Assembly: GCA_000218745.1 (NCBI GenBank) | Contig: GL947595.1 | Span: forward strand, 682,532-746,531 | From: Prochlorococcus marinus bv. HNLC2 | Lineage (GTDB): Bacteria > Cyanobacteriota > Cyanobacteriia > PCC-6307 > Cyanobiaceae | Length of the DNA stretch: 64,000 nt | Direction: 5' to 3' | Shown: positions 38,248 through 49,081 of the stretch, one piece after another | Position numbering within the stretch: the first letter of the stretch is position 1 | How the letters are laid out: each line of letters opens with the position of its first letter | Program-made: the position numbers and the translations under genes | Notes under the pieces: generated by a model | Seen by the model: the letters and a program-made list of their open reading frames with translations, nothing else | The model's database searches: none | What the model was told of the DNA's origin: nothing

Positions 38248-38325
38248 ATGATTATTTTATTAATGATGTTGTTTATTAATATTTTGAGAAAGTTAGAAAA
38301 CATCAAAAAATGTATAGTTGTATAA
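38248..38325 (+). CDS. possible 25-aa membrane peptide
   Basis: MIILLMMLFINILRKLENIK KCIVV. One short hydrophobic segment with a basic second half. It is very short and shows no clear ribosome site, so it is weakly supported. Confidence 0.25.
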   Translation: MIILLMMLFINILRKLENIKKCIVV

Positions 38326-38352
38326 GAAACATGACTAAAGGATAAATTTATT

Positions 38353-39729
38353 TTGTCTCTCCCTTCAATAGCTATTATTGGGCGTCCAAATGTTGGTAAA
38401 TCTACATTGGTTAATAGGTTGTGCCAAAGTAATATGGCGATAGTATACGATACACCAGGTGTTACAAGAGATCGAAGTTATCAGGTCGCTGAGTGGGGAG
38501 GAAGGGAATTCCAAGTTATTGATACTGGTGGTCTAGTTTTTGATGATGATAGTGAATTTTTACCAGATATTAGAACGCAAACTTTACTTGCTTTAGAGGA
38601 ATCTAGTCTAGCTTTATTTATTGTTGACGGTGTGCAAGGACTTACTGATGGCGATCTTTCAATTGCAAAATGGTTAAGAGGAGGGAAACATAAGACAATA
38701 ATTGTTGTTAATAAATGCGAGTCTCCAATCCTAGGGGCATCGATGGCTTCTGAATTCTGGAAATTAGGATTGGGAGAACCTTATCCAGTTTCTGCAATTC
38801 ATGGATCAGGTACTGGAGATCTACTGGATTTAGTTCTTAATGAATTACCTGAAAAAAATATCCTTGATGAAAAAGATAATATCTGTGTTTCAATTATTGG
38901 TAGACCAAATGTTGGAAAATCAAGTCTGCTAAATGCAATGAGTGGTAATCAAAGAGCAATTGTAAGTGAAATAAGTGGTACAACGACAGATTCAATTGAT
39001 AGCATAATTGAAGAAGGTGATAATATATGGAAAATAGTTGATACAGCTGGTATAAGAAGAAAAAAAAATGTAAAATATGGCCCAGAGTTTTTTGGAATAA
39101 ATAGATCTTTTAAATCAATCGATCGAAGTGATATTTGCCTTTTAGTGCTAGATGCTGTTGATGGAGTAACTGAGCAAGATCAACGCTTAGCAGGAAGAAT
39201 CGAAGAACAAGGCAGAGCATGTCTCATAGTCGTTAATAAATGGGACCTTATCTCAAAAGATAGCTCCACAATTTATGATGTTGAAAAAGAATTCAGATCA
39301 AAACTTTATTTTTTGCATTGGTCAAAAATGATTTTTATATCTGCTTTAACTGGTAAAAGAGTTAAGGATTTATTTGGACTTGCTTTAAGTGCGGTTGATC
39401 AGCATAGAAGAAGAGTAACAACTTCAGTTGTTAATGAAGTTATAAAGGAAGCCATTAGTTGGAAAAATCCTCCAACAAAAAGAAGTGGCAAACAAGGAAG
39501 GATATATTATGGAACTCAAGTAAGGAATAAACCTCCTACTTTTACACTTTTTGTTAATGATCCTAAGCTATTTGGTAGTACTTATAGAAGATATATTGAA
39601 AAGCAATTCAGAATTAATTTAGGGTTTGAAGGTACTCCTATAATTTTAATTTGGAGAGGTAAACAGCAAAGAACATTAGATCGAGAAATTACAAAAAAAG
39701 GAATTAGTTTAATTGATGGTACATTATGA
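38353..39729 (+). CDS. der: ribosome assembly GTPase Der (EngA)
   Basis: Tandem-GTPase factor for 50S subunit maturation. The first G domain has [10 protein letters not shown] (residues about 9-18), [12 protein letters not shown] and NKCE (G4 with NKxE rather than NKxD). The second has [14 protein letters not shown] (around 184), DTAG and NKWD. The C-terminal KH-like domain begins near [11 protein letters not shown]. 458 aa, typical. The TTG start ([16 protein letters not shown]) is the only sensible one. Its stop overlaps the transporter gene's ATG (ATGA). Confidence 0.96.
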   Translation: MSLPSIAIIGRPNVGKSTLVNRLCQSNMAIVYDTPGVTRDRSYQVAEWGGREFQVIDTGGLVFDDDSEFLPDIRTQTLLALEESSLALFIVDGVQGLTDGDLSIAKWLRGGKHKTIIVVNKCESPILGASMASEFWKLGLGEPYPVSAIHGSGTGDLLDLVLNELPEKNILDEKDNICVSIIGRPNVGKSSLLNAMSGNQRAIVSEISGTTTDSIDSIIEEGDNIWKIVDTAGIRRKKNVKYGPEFFGINRSFKSIDRSDICLLVLDAVDGVTEQDQRLAGRIEEQGRACLIVVNKWDLISKDSSTIYDVEKEFRSKLYFLHWSKMIFISALTGKRVKDLFGLALSAVDQHRRRVTTSVVNEVIKEAISWKNPPTKRSGKQGRIYYGTQVRNKPPTFTLFVNDPKLFGSTYRRYIEKQFRINLGFEGTPIILIWRGKQQRTLDREITKKGISLIDGTL

Positions 39730-40640
39730 ATTTTGTTACTGAATTATCTTTAGGGCAATATGTTGATGGTAATAAAAGTTGGTTAAAAATAATTGACTGT
39801 AGATTAAAGTTGATTATTCTTTCAATCTTTCTTATTAGTCCAATTTGGTCTGGACCAATTTGGAGAATTAGCTTAGCAGCAGTTTTGCTACTAATTACAT
39901 TTATAAGTTTATTGCCTTTTAGGATTTGGATTAGATCTATTACTATTTTGCTTTTTCTTGCACTTTTTATAGGAATATTATCTATCTTTGCGACATCAAA
40001 TATTTCTAATTTAGATATTTTAATTAGAGATCCGAATGAATTAGCTATAAATCTTACAAATGATTCAAATTGGAATGTCTTTGAGATATCTCTTAAAAAA
40101 ATTGGTTTTTTAAGCATCGGTCCTTATAGCATTTCCAGAAGAGCAATTGAATTAGGTATCAAAACTTCAACTCTTATTTTTACAGTTGTACAAAGCGTTA
40201 ATTTAGTTCTTTTGACTACATTAAAAGAAGATATAGTATGGGCATTAAGTTGGTTTTTAAATCCTTTAAGGAGATTCAAAATCCCAATTGAAAAATGGTT
40301 ATTTCAACTGCTATTAGCTTTGCGATTTATCCCTTTAGTTCAAGAAGAATTTCAAAATATCATAAAATCAGTTTCAGTGAGATCTATTAACTATAGAAAG
40401 TTAGGTTTAAAAAATTCATTTAAAGTCCTTTTGAGTATTATTGAAAGAATTTTTTTAAATATTTTGTTAAGAGTTGATCAGGGAGCTGAATCTCTTCTTT
40501 CAAAAGGTAACTTGCAAATAAAAATTAATAGATTTAGACCTCTAGAGAAACCAAGAATCTTGACTATATTCCTAAATTTATTATCTATATTGTTCATTTA
40601 CATAGCAATTTATCTCAGAAAACAGTATGGTTCTTTATAA
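39726..40640 (+). CDS. energy-coupling factor transporter T component (CbiQ/EcfT-like)
   Basis: Transmembrane coupling protein that connects substrate-binding S components with the ECF ATPases for uptake of vitamins or metals. 304 aa with about five membrane helices. [35 protein letters not shown] holds the ALRF-type segment and nearby Arg used for ATPase contact, followed by [11 protein letters not shown]. Translationally coupled to der (ATGA). No S component or ATPase lies next to it, so substrate is unknown. Confidence 0.85.
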   Translation: MNFVTELSLGQYVDGNKSWLKIIDCRLKLIILSIFLISPIWSGPIWRISLAAVLLLITFISLLPFRIWIRSITILLFLALFIGILSIFATSNISNLDILIRDPNELAINLTNDSNWNVFEISLKKIGFLSIGPYSISRRAIELGIKTSTLIFTVVQSVNLVLLTTLKEDIVWALSWFLNPLRRFKIPIEKWLFQLLLALRFIPLVQEEFQNIIKSVSVRSINYRKLGLKNSFKVLLSIIERIFLNILLRVDQGAESLLSKGNLQIKINRFRPLEKPRILTIFLNLLSILFIYIAIYLRKQYGSL

Positions 40641-40655
40641 ATAACATTTTTAAAA

Positions 40656-40922
40656 TTGAGTTCAGAGCGCTATCTAAATCACCCAACATTTGGAATGCTA
40701 TATCAAGTCTCTCCTGCTAATGAGGATAAAGATTTATATGCGACACTATATGCACAGAAAATGTTTTTTTTAGTAACTATTAAAGAGCGAGAAATTTCAT
40801 TTGAAGTAATTCCCTATTTAGATGCAAGAAATCAAGCAGAGATAAATTTACAAAAAGCCAGAAGGCAATCTTCTGAAGATTTGCCCAAATGGGAGAATTT
40901 ATTTAAACAAACTTTTATATAG
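40656..40922 (+). CDS. pipX: PII-interacting protein PipX
   Basis: Small regulator that swaps partners between the PII protein GlnB and the transcription factor NtcA according to nitrogen status. 88 aa with the Tudor-like fold of PipX: ERYLNHPTFGMLYQVSPANE, LYATLYAQKMFFLVTIKERE, FEVIPYLDARNQAEINLQKA RRQ. The start is TTG and the N-terminus MSSERYLNHPTFG matches the family. Followed 4 nt later by pipY, the universal cyanobacterial pairing. Confidence 0.95.
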   Translation: MSSERYLNHPTFGMLYQVSPANEDKDLYATLYAQKMFFLVTIKEREISFEVIPYLDARNQAEINLQKARRQSSEDLPKWENLFKQTFI

Positions 40923-40926
40923 TTAT

Positions 40927-41565
40927 TTGAAAAATTTAAATTATTTAAAACTAAAAAAACAGTTACCTGAAAATGTTAATTTACTGGCTGTAAGTAAGTA
41001 TACTAATTCAAAAAATATACAAAGTCTTTATGATTTAGGGCAGCAACATTTTGGGGAAAGTAAGGTTCAAGAAGCCCAAATAAAGCAGTATGATCTAATA
41101 AATAATCAAAAATTAAAATGGCATTTTATTGGAAAAATTCAAAGTAATAAGATTACAAAAATAGTAAATAATTTTGATTATATACACTCTGTAGATTCCT
41201 TAAAAAAATTGCAAAAAATATCTAAAGTTGCTATTGAACTTAATAAAACTCCAAAAATAATGATTCAAATTAAATTGTCAGATGATCCAGATAAAGGAGG
41301 AATGTATAGAGAAGATTTACTTAGTAATTTTGATGAGATTAAATTAATTAAAGGAATACAATTAATTGGTTTAATGACTATGAATCCTAAAGGACTTAGT
41401 TCAAAAGATAATCTCAATCTTTTTAAGCAATGTAGATCTTTAGCAGATTCACTTCTATTAAAGGAATGTTCCATGGGCATGTCCCAAGATTGGAAAGAAG
41501 CTGTTGAAGCAGGTTCGACATGGATTAGATTAGGTTCATTAATATTTGGAGATAGAATTATTTAG
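40927..41565 (+). CDS. pipY: PLP homeostasis protein PipY (YggS family)
   Basis: Pyridoxal-phosphate-binding protein that buffers PLP, without known catalysis. LLAVSKYTNSKNIQSLYDLG carries the PLP Lys, FGESKVQEAQIKQ and WHFIGKIQSNKITKIV are diagnostic, MTMNPKG and CSMGMSQDWKEAVEAGSTWIRLGS close the PLP site. 212 aa, slightly shorter than the usual 220-230. TTG start. In the pipX-pipY-sepF-proC cluster. Confidence 0.94.
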   Translation: MKNLNYLKLKKQLPENVNLLAVSKYTNSKNIQSLYDLGQQHFGESKVQEAQIKQYDLINNQKLKWHFIGKIQSNKITKIVNNFDYIHSVDSLKKLQKISKVAIELNKTPKIMIQIKLSDDPDKGGMYREDLLSNFDEIKLIKGIQLIGLMTMNPKGLSSKDNLNLFKQCRSLADSLLLKECSMGMSQDWKEAVEAGSTWIRLGSLIFGDRII

Positions 41566-41710
41566 TTTTTAATTAGTAATATTAAGTAAATTTATTAGTA
41601 TTTAACTTGCGATAAATCATAACTAACGTTATTTAAGTATAGGTAGCTTTCTTAATTGAATAAAATTACCTAGTTTGTTTTAACTTTCAAAATTCAGAGA
41701 GGATCTAAAG

Positions 41711-42280
41711 GTGTCACTTATTTCTAGATTAAAAGCAGTTGTAGCAGGCGATGACTATTTGGATGATGATTTTGATGAACTAGATTATGTATCTGAAGAT
41801 GAATTTAATTCTCAGAATTTATCCAAACAAAATAATAAAAATTTAAGCGCCTTTTCAAATTCTAATCCTTTTGAATTTATGAATAAATCATCAAAGGTTG
41901 TTGGAATGCCAGGTATTTCAAGTACATCTTCTGAGGTTAACCTTATTGAACCAAGAAGTTTTGATGAAATGCCCCAAGCTATTCAAGCATTGCGAGAGAG
42001 AAAAACTATAATTCTAAATCTTACAATGATGGATCCTGATCAGGCGCAAAGAGCTGTTGATTTTGTGGCGGGAGGAACTTATGCAATTGATGGACATCAA
42101 GAAAGGATAGGGGAAAGTATATTTTTATTTGCACCAAGTTGTGTAAGTGTCACAAGCTCTTTTCAAGAAGAGGCTTCTCCCTCTAATAAAACAACTCAAT
42201 CAAGTTATGAATCAGATTTAGAAACTAACTCTGCCCCTGAACCTGCCTGGGGCGAATCTAAATTATCAGCTTATTCATAG
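41711..42280 (+). CDS. sepF: cell division protein SepF (YlmF)
   Basis: FtsZ-bundling membrane-associated division protein. The N-terminus is an amphipathic membrane-binding helix ([20 protein letters not shown]) followed by a disordered acidic linker. The globular C-terminal part starts [60 protein letters not shown], the SepF core. GTG start with GAGAGGATCTAAAG upstream. A Ser/Thr-rich tail is extra. It is followed 3 nt later by proC. Confidence 0.95.
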   Translation: MSLISRLKAVVAGDDYLDDDFDELDYVSEDEFNSQNLSKQNNKNLSAFSNSNPFEFMNKSSKVVGMPGISSTSSEVNLIEPRSFDEMPQAIQALRERKTIILNLTMMDPDQAQRAVDFVAGGTYAIDGHQERIGESIFLFAPSCVSVTSSFQEEASPSNKTTQSSYESDLETNSAPEPAWGESKLSAYS

Positions 42281-42283
42281 AAG

Positions 42284-43096
42284 GTGTCATATAAGCTAGG
42301 TGTAATAGGATTTGGAAATATTGCTAAAGCAATAATTACTCCTATACTTGATCAGAAATTAATAAAATCAAATGAAGTAATATGCTTAGTAAATTCTCAA
42401 AAAAGTTTTGAAAATATAAAAAAGTTTTACAAGCATAATATTGATATTTTTCCAGTATCATCTGACAAAGCACATTTAGTATGGAATTGCCCCACTAAAT
42501 TACTTTCTATTAAGCCTCAACAACTTGAAAATATTGAAGAAATTAATACTAAAAAAAATACAGATAATATTCTTGTGTCTATTCTTGCAGGAATTTCTAT
42601 CAGTAAATTAGAAAAAAAATTTCCTAATCATAAATGTGTTAGGGCTGTTACAAATATTCCAATTACTATTAGAAATGGATTAACTGCTATTTCTTGGGGG
42701 GATAGAATTAATGAGGATGAAAAAAACTTTGTTAAAAACTTGTTTAAAAATTCAAGTAAGGTCTTTGAATTTCCTGAAGAATATCTTGATATTTTCTTAG
42801 CATTAACTTCATCTTCTCCTGCAATTATTGCATTAATAGTTGAGGCCTTAAGTGATGGAGGATTAAATGGAGGTCTTTCAAAAAAATTATCAGAGGAACT
42901 TGTTTTAGATATGATTCTAGGGACAATATTGTTGTTAAAAGACTCAAAAATTACTACCTCCGATTTAAAAAATATGGTAACTTCACCGGGCGGTACGACA
43001 ATCTCCGCATTAAGAGTTTTAGAGGAGAAAAGTTTAAGATCTGCTCTTATAGAGGCAATAATTGCTGCTACTAAAAAAAGTAAAGAATTTAGCTAA
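42284..43096 (+). CDS. proC: pyrroline-5-carboxylate reductase
   Basis: Last step of proline synthesis, using NAD(P)H. LGVIGFGNIAKAIITPIL is the dinucleotide-binding motif, LVSILAGISISKLEKKFPN and VRAVTNIPITIRNGLTAISW follow, and the C-terminal domain has VTSPGGTTISALRVLEEKSL RSALIEAIIAATKKS, the P5CR signature. GTG start. The last 63 nt overlap the 3' end of the opposing glycosyltransferase gene. Confidence 0.95.
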   Translation: MSYKLGVIGFGNIAKAIITPILDQKLIKSNEVICLVNSQKSFENIKKFYKHNIDIFPVSSDKAHLVWNCPTKLLSIKPQQLENIEEINTKKNTDNILVSILAGISISKLEKKFPNHKCVRAVTNIPITIRNGLTAISWGDRINEDEKNFVKNLFKNSSKVFEFPEEYLDIFLALTSSSPAIIALIVEALSDGGLNGGLSKKLSEELVLDMILGTILLLKDSKITTSDLKNMVTSPGGTTISALRVLEEKSLRSALIEAIIAATKKSKEFS

Positions 43097-44257
43097 TCTT
43101 ATTATTATATGCATTTCCTTATAAATTTTTTCTATAGAGTTAATATTTTTCTCTATAGAATATTTTTCTAAAATCCTCTTTCGACCCCTCTCACCAAGTG
43201 TTTTTAATAGATTGGGGTTATCAATTAGAATTGGAATTATAGTCTTTAGTTGAGTTGTCACATTATCAGTTGAAATTACAATCCCCGCTCCATTTTCTAA
43301 TACTTCACCATCAGCTCCTGCATCAGAAGCTATACAAGCTGTTCCTGTAGACATAGCTTCTAAAAGAGATAAAGATAATCCTTCAACTAAGCTTGGTAGA
43401 AAAAATGCCTCTGCAATTTGCATAATTGCAACTCTTTTTTCAAGATCAGATTCTTCTCCCCACCAAATCAAATCATTATTTTTCTTATCAGAAAAATTAT
43501 TTTCAAGTATAGGCTTCATTGGACCATCTCCGACGATCAAGAGTTTACAATTATTTTTCTTTATTTGGCGCCAAGCTCTTAGAAGAGCTTCAATATTTTT
43601 TTCGTTAACAATTCTTCCCATGTATAAAAAAATTCTACAATTACCTAGTTTCCTTTTAATTAATAAATATTTTTGGTTGAAAGATATTGCTGGTTTCCAA
43701 ATATTATGATCAACCCCATTGGGTATTATGACTTGTCTACTTTTATTAATACCAAGTTTTTCTAATACATCTCTTTGTAATGATGAAAAGACAATAACTT
43801 TATCATATTTATTTAATGATGGAGCATAAAGTTGGTAAGTTAATTGTTGTGTGCTTGCTGTTAAATTTCTAATTTTTGAATCGAATGCAGGATGAAAAGT
43901 TGCAATTAATGGTACTTTCATTTCTTGGCAAATTTCAGGTAATTTGAAATCTAGAGGGGATAAAGTTAAACTTGCATGAACAATATCGGGGTTAAGTTTT
44001 TTCAGAGAATTTTTTAGTTTTTTTTCTGCTCTTGGTGAAGGTATAGTATAAACTTGAGATTTTATAAGATAAGGAAGACTTACTTCTGGATCATTAGCTA
44101 AAAATAGATCTTCTGATTCTTTTTTATTATTTGGATTATCAAAATGAATAAAACTTACTTTATATCCTCTTTTTCTTAAATGCTCTGTTGTTGTTTTGCC
44201 ATAGCTAACGTTGCCACAAAATGGTGATTTCTTACCTAACCAAGCTATATGAACCAC
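43034..44257 (-). CDS. family 4 glycosyltransferase
   Basis: GT-B-fold retaining glycosyltransferase. The N-terminal domain has VHIAWLGKKSPFCGNVSYGK, LNPDIVHASLTLSPLDF and KVPLIATFHPAFDSK. The C-terminal nucleotide-sugar domain has IPNGVDHNIWKP, YMGRIVNEKNIEALLRAWR, LIVGDGPMKP and the E-x7-E pattern FFLPSLVEGLSLSLLEAMST GTACIASDAG. 407 aa. Donor and acceptor unknown. The reading frame continues through the 3' end of proC; the last 25-30 residues (KFFTFFSSSNYCLYKSRS) look like read-through, so the native end may be shorter. Confidence 0.88.
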   Translation of the reverse strand: MVHIAWLGKKSPFCGNVSYGKTTTEHLRKRGYKVSFIHFDNPNNKKESEDLFLANDPEVSLPYLIKSQVYTIPSPRAEKKLKNSLKKLNPDIVHASLTLSPLDFKLPEICQEMKVPLIATFHPAFDSKIRNLTASTQQLTYQLYAPSLNKYDKVIVFSSLQRDVLEKLGINKSRQVIIPNGVDHNIWKPAISFNQKYLLIKRKLGNCRIFLYMGRIVNEKNIEALLRAWRQIKKNNCKLLIVGDGPMKPILENNFSDKKNNDLIWWGEESDLEKRVAIMQIAEAFFLPSLVEGLSLSLLEAMSTGTACIASDAGADGEVLENGAGIVISTDNVTTQLKTIIPILIDNPNLLKTLGERGRKRILEKYSIEKNINSIEKIYKEMHIIIRLAKFFTFFSSSNYCLYKSRS

Positions 44258-44334
44258 AGAATTCTTAAATACTACATATTAAATTAATAGCAAAAGAGAT
44301 AAATTTAAAATTGCAAAAAAATAATATTTAAATT

Positions 44335-45114
44335 TTATTCATAAAATTCTCTTAAAATTTTTAATGAGGATAATTCTTTTCCTAATTGAGCGGGTATCCA
44401 ATTACTTACTACTTTTAGGATTCTTAACCATACTTTTTCGGGGCCTAATAGTTCTCCATCTTTCTTAATTGGTAATTCTGGAAAGAATAACCTTTGCATT
44501 AATGCAATTTCGGAGGCGTTCATTTTAAGGAGACTTCTATTATCTTCTGTTATGGAAAATCCCTCATTTGGTATAAAGTAACAACTCCATTCCCAATTTC
44601 CAATGGGTGGGTTAATTTGTTTTCCAGTTTTACAGCAATAATGAAGTGGTAAACTTAAACCTCCAATAGCGAGAAGATGAATTAAAGATTGTATACTCAT
44701 TGCCAAGAGTATATATTCATTCTGATCACAAAATTTAAATTCGCTTATTCGTTCTAAGTGAAAAAGAACTGTAGATAAGTAATTACTTTGAGTATCACTG
44801 CTACCTATAAGCAGATATGTCAATTCTGTTATGGCTTGAGCTGCAGCCAGACATTCTATGCTTGAACCGACCTTACTATAACTCTTTATGATTTTTAGTT
44901 GGCTAACTTTTTTGAGACTTTTTCTTCCAACAATTTGAAAATCTAAAAGTGTCAAAGGAGTTGCACTAGAAAGACTGCTTTTGGGTTTTCTTGCACCAGG
45001 TGCAGCTAATCTTATAATCCCTTGTTCATCAGAAAGTACTGTAATTAAGCGATCATTCTCACCAAGTGGGGTTGATTTTATGCATAAACCTCTTAATTTA
45101 TTATGAGAATTCAT
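44335..45114 (-). CDS. recO: DNA repair protein RecO
   Basis: Recombination mediator that loads RecA with RecR and anneals ssDNA bound by SSB. 259 aa. The OB-fold start LRGLCIKSTPLGENDRLITV LSDEQGIIRLAAPGARKPKS and the mid-protein SLLHLLAIGG-like SIQSLIHLLAIGGLSLPLHY CCKTGKQI (zinc-knuckle region, degenerate) fit RecO. The stop of deoC overlaps its start (ATGA), so it is the downstream member of hpf-deoC-recO. Confidence 0.93.
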   Translation of the reverse strand: MNSHNKLRGLCIKSTPLGENDRLITVLSDEQGIIRLAAPGARKPKSSLSSATPLTLLDFQIVGRKSLKKVSQLKIIKSYSKVGSSIECLAAAQAITELTYLLIGSSDTQSNYLSTVLFHLERISEFKFCDQNEYILLAMSIQSLIHLLAIGGLSLPLHYCCKTGKQINPPIGNWEWSCYFIPNEGFSITEDNRSLLKMNASEIALMQRLFFPELPIKKDGELLGPEKVWLRILKVVSNWIPAQLGKELSSLKILREFYE

Positions 45115-45779
45115 GAAAGTGATTTTAAATCTTTAAAAATGATATGAAAGTCTGATGCTCCAATTGAACTTGCTCCATAATTAAGAATTTCAATAACTTG
45201 ATCTAAATGTTTTATACCGCCTGAAATTTTCAATTTACTTTTATCTCCTATTAATTTTATTATTTGATTAATATCATTTTTATTCATATAAGGTCCAAAT
45301 CCATCACCAAATTGAAAATTTACTATACCCATCTCAAGGCATATATTGATAGCTTTCGATAAGATTTCATTTTCTATCCTATGGTAATTAAAAATTAAAG
45401 TAATAGGTAGGCCAGATTGAATTAATATTTCAATCTCGCGAGCAAAATCTTCCTCTTTAGAATCTGATAGGTAAAAAAATCTTGGTAAAAATTCAATTCC
45501 ATTTGCACCAAATTCTTTAGCATAATTGATTATTTCAGAGAGGAATTTTGAGGGTATATCTGCAAGAGGATATGAAATTAAGGCATTTATTTTACAATTT
45601 TTATAATTAATTGAATCCTTTAGGTATTTTAAAAAATATAAAGAAGTTGATATATTTCTAATATTGTATTTTGTTATTAATTCACAATTAATCTGAAAAG
45701 TTTCTTTTGATAAATAAGGATTTAATAAAGTTGCATGAATTACTTCATTAAGTTCGTAATCATTTTCTGACATATACAA
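45111..45779 (-). CDS. deoC: deoxyribose-phosphate aldolase
   Basis: Cleaves 2-deoxyribose 5-phosphate to glyceraldehyde 3-phosphate and acetaldehyde in deoxynucleoside catabolism. TIM-barrel of 222 aa. INALISYPLADIPSKFLSEI is the early barrel, GIVNFQFGDGFGPY carries residues around the active site, and LKISGGIKHLDQVIEILNYG ASSIGASD has the Schiff-base Lys (KISGG) and phosphate-binding end. Overlaps recO by 4 nt and follows hpf by 1 nt. Confidence 0.9.
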   Translation of the reverse strand: MYMSENDYELNEVIHATLLNPYLSKETFQINCELITKYNIRNISTSLYFLKYLKDSINYKNCKINALISYPLADIPSKFLSEIINYAKEFGANGIEFLPRFFYLSDSKEEDFAREIEILIQSGLPITLIFNYHRIENEILSKAINICLEMGIVNFQFGDGFGPYMNKNDINQIIKLIGDKSKLKISGGIKHLDQVIEILNYGASSIGASDFHIIFKDLKSLS

Positions 45780-45780
45780 T

Positions 45781-46371
45781 TTATTTTGATTGGATTAATC
45801 CATAGCCTCCATGGTTTCTTTTGTAAATCACTTGCAGATCATTATTTTCTATATTTCTGAAAAAGTAAAAATCATGATCTATTAAATCAAGTTGTTTTCT
45901 AGCTTCATTTATTGAAATGGGACTCATCTCAAAATACTTATTTTTGATAAAGGGATCAGGTAAATCTGCTTTAATACCATCTTTCAAAAAATCTTTTTCT
46001 TCTAATTTTGGATAGGGGTTCTTTTCAAAATCAGATATTTTATGAGTACTTTTGTTGTTATGAATTGATATGCTTTGTCTCTCTTTGAATTTTCTTAATT
46101 GCCTACAAAGTTTATTAGATACAAGATCTATACTTGAATAAAGATTATCTGACTTTTCTTCGGCTCTTATAATTATTCCATTAGCAAAAATTGTTACTTC
46201 AGCGTTTTGACAGGAAACCCTAGGATTTTTTTCTACTGATAGATGAATATCTGCTTCTTTAACGATATCCTTATAATGATGAGTTGCTTTTGTAATTTTG
46301 GATTTTGTGTATTCTTTTAAAGATTCTGTAAGTTCAAGATTTTTACTATGAATTAGAATTTTCATAATCAA
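45781..46371 (-). CDS. hpf: ribosome hibernation-promoting factor, long form (LrtA)
   Basis: Binds idle 30S subunits and dimerises 70S ribosomes into 100S particles in stress or darkness. 196 aa: the N-terminal HPF domain ([33 protein letters not shown] ... [26 protein letters not shown]) and the C-terminal dimerisation domain ([49 protein letters not shown]). In cyanobacteria it is known as light-repressed transcript A. Promoter region faces lipB. Confidence 0.95.
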   Translation of the reverse strand: MIMKILIHSKNLELTESLKEYTKSKITKATHHYKDIVKEADIHLSVEKNPRVSCQNAEVTIFANGIIIRAEEKSDNLYSSIDLVSNKLCRQLRKFKERQSISIHNNKSTHKISDFEKNPYPKLEEKDFLKDGIKADLPDPFIKNKYFEMSPISINEARKQLDLIDHDFYFFRNIENNDLQVIYKRNHGGYGLIQSK

Positions 46372-46406
46372 TAATAGTTTCTGCTTCTTATTTAATCTAC
46401 ATAAAT

Positions 46407-47126
46407 ATGATTAATAGAACATCAATACTTAAACAACCTAATAAAATTTCATATTTTAATGAGGTATTAAAAATACAAGAGTATTATCAAAAGTCTATTA
46501 TTCAGGGCGATTTATCTCATGATTTAGTTTGGATAGGAGAACATCAACTTTGTTACACAATTGGTAGAGGAGGTAACTACAAAAATATTTTATTTTCTTT
46601 TGATCAAAATAAATTTAACCTTTATAAGATCAATAGAGGAGGGGAGGTTACTTGCCATATGCCTGGACAAATAGTTGTATATTTAGTATTTAATCTTAAG
46701 AATTATAAAAAAGACCTCAATTGGTTTTTAAGAAAAATTGAACAAATTATTATTAATACCCTTAATTATTTTGAAATAAAAGGGTCTACTAAGAAAGGAT
46801 ATACGGGTGTTTGGTGTGAAGATAAAAAAATAGCCTCAATAGGAATTGGATGTAAGAGATGGGTAACAATTCATGGCTTTGCTTTAAATATAGATTGTGA
46901 TTTAAGTAATTTTAATAAAATTATTCCTTGTGGAATTGAGGGTTGCCTTATGACGAAAGTTTCAGAATTTCATCCAGATATAGAAACTTCTGAAGTGAAA
47001 ATGATTGTTAAAAAATTTATTGAGTCAGAGTTTAATTTGAAATTTTGTATCAGAATAAATTTATTAATAATTTTTACCACTGTTTTTAATTATCGATATG
47101 AAAGATCTAGCATATTTCTCTGCTAA
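46407..47126 (+). CDS. lipB: octanoyl-(acyl-carrier-protein):protein transferase
   Basis: Moves octanoyl groups from ACP to lipoyl domains in lipoic acid synthesis, needed by the pyruvate dehydrogenase E2 encoded nearby (pdhC). [32 protein letters not shown] (GGxxTxHxPGQ), [19 protein letters not shown] with the catalytic Lys, and [14 protein letters not shown] with the nucleophilic Cys are intact. After residue about 215 the tail is hydrophobic and unlike LipB, so the 3' end may be displaced. Confidence 0.92.
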   Translation: MINRTSILKQPNKISYFNEVLKIQEYYQKSIIQGDLSHDLVWIGEHQLCYTIGRGGNYKNILFSFDQNKFNLYKINRGGEVTCHMPGQIVVYLVFNLKNYKKDLNWFLRKIEQIIINTLNYFEIKGSTKKGYTGVWCEDKKIASIGIGCKRWVTIHGFALNIDCDLSNFNKIIPCGIEGCLMTKVSEFHPDIETSEVKMIVKKFIESEFNLKFCIRINLLIIFTTVFNYRYERSSIFLC

Positions 47127-47198
47127 AAAGGCATACAGTAAAAATGATTCTTTTCTAAAAGTAGAGATTTTATAAACAAGCTTGATCATATAGATCAA

Positions 47199-49044
47199 AT
47201 GTGGGAATATTTAAATCATAAAAATGGAAATGTTTTAGCTGTTAAAAATTTAAGAGGAAAGAATAAAGAGGAATTTAATTACAGTCAATTAAACAAAAAA
47301 ATAACAAAAGCATCAAAAGGTTTTTTTAATCTTGGTTTACGAAGAGGAGAGGTTGTAGCTCTTATATCTGAAAATTCTCCTAGATGGTTAATTGCAGATC
47401 AAGCGATAATGAGAATAGGTGCTATTAATGCTGTAAGAGGTTGTAACTCTCCTGCTATAGAGATTGAATATATTATTCAGCATTCAAAATCAGTGGGTTT
47501 GATAATTGAATCAAGGTCAGTCTGGGAGAAATTATCTATCAAAAATCAAATTGTAGAAAACTTAAAATTTTTAATAGTGTTAGAAGATGAATCTTTTGGA
47601 GATTTTTTAGGGTGGAATACATTCTTAGAAATTGGTAATAAAAATACCTCTGAGCAATACGAAGAACTTATTGATAAATGTAGCGCAGATGATGTAGCTA
47701 CTATTCTTTATACTTCAGGAACTACAGGCAAACCTAAAGGGGTACCTTTATCGCATGCTAATTTATTGCATCAGATAACTAATTTAGCTTGTATTGCAGA
47801 TCCTAAACCAGGAACCTCTGTACTAAGTGTTCTTCCTATTTGGCATTCATATGAGCGTAGTGCAGAGTATTTTTTCTTTTCATGTGGATGCTCTCAGTTT
47901 TATACCATCCCAAAATTTTTGAAGGATGATATCAAGCAAATAAGACCAACAGTAATGGCTACTGTTCCAAGACTTTGGGAAGCTATCTATGATGGCTTTT
48001 TTGGGGCTTTAAAAAAAATGCCTAAATTTAAGAGAAATCTAATTAGATTACTTATAAGGAATAGCTCTACTTATAAAAAAAATTTAAGAAAAATAAGAAA
48101 TATTGATCTTTATGAAACAAGTTTTATATCAAAGTTAATTTCATTATTTTTAGTAATTAAAAGTTTACCACTTCATTACCTTGCATCTTTACTATTATGG
48201 CCAAATATTTTAAAGCAGCTTTGTGGAAAGAATCTTAAATTTCCAATTAATGGAGGAGGTGCTTTGCCTGAGCATGTGGACCTTTTTTTTGAGTCATTGG
48301 GTGTAAATGTTTTGGTAGGATATGGATTAACAGAAACTAGTCCAGTATTAACATGCCGAAGAACTTGGTGTAATGTAAGGGGGAGTTCAGGTCAGCCTTT
48401 ACCTTTTACAGAAGTTAAAATTATTGATGAAAATAATTCAATATTAAAATATAGAGAAATAGGCAGGATTTTTGTTAGAGGTCCCCAAGTTTTTGAAGGC
48501 TATCTTGATAATACGCAAGCCTCTTTAGAAGTCTTATCTATTGAAGGATGGTTTGATACAGGAGATCTAGGATTCTTGATTCCAAATGGTTCTCTAGTAA
48601 TAACTGGAAGAGCTAAAGATACAATAGTTCTATCAAGTGGAGAAAATATTGAGCCTAATCCTTTAGAAATAGAAATCTTGAGTTCTAATTTTATTTCTCA
48701 GGTACAACTTTTAGGTCAAGATCAAAAAAATCTTTCGGCATTGATCGTACCAAATATGGAATTAATAGAGAATAAATTTGCTGAAAAAAATCTTCTAGAA
48801 ATGAATCAGGATTTTGAAATTAAAAAATACTTTAAGTCAGCAAATAAATTATTTATTAAAAAATAGATCTGGTTCAAGGTTAGAAGAACAAATAATTGAC
48901 TTAATCTTTGTAGAGCCATTTTCTTTAGAAAATAATTTGTTAACACAAACTCTTAAGCAAAAAAGAAAAGAGATAGAAAAAAAATATGATTGCGAAATAA
49001 AAGAAATGTATAAAAAACAAATTAAAGGTGAAATTATTATTTGA
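47199..49044 (+). pseudogene. long-chain fatty acid CoA/ACP synthetase, frameshifted near the C-terminus
   Basis: Activates free fatty acids; in cyanobacteria the single enzyme of this type (Aas) makes acyl-ACP and recycles membrane fatty acids. TILYTSGTTGKPKGVPLSHA is the AMP-binding P-loop, VGYGLTETSPVLTCRR gives YGxTE, GWFDTGDLGFL has the adenylate Asp, and ITGRAKDTIVLSSGENIEPN the hinge. The first frame stops at 48866, but a second overlapping frame continues as SQQINYLLKNRSGSRLEEQI and ends at 49044. Removing one base around 48840-48846 joins them into about 614 aa, a normal length. As sequenced the last 60 or so residues are lost. Confidence 0.9.
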
Positions 49045-49081
49045 TAACTAATTAATATATAAAAATAACTCTTTATTGTTT

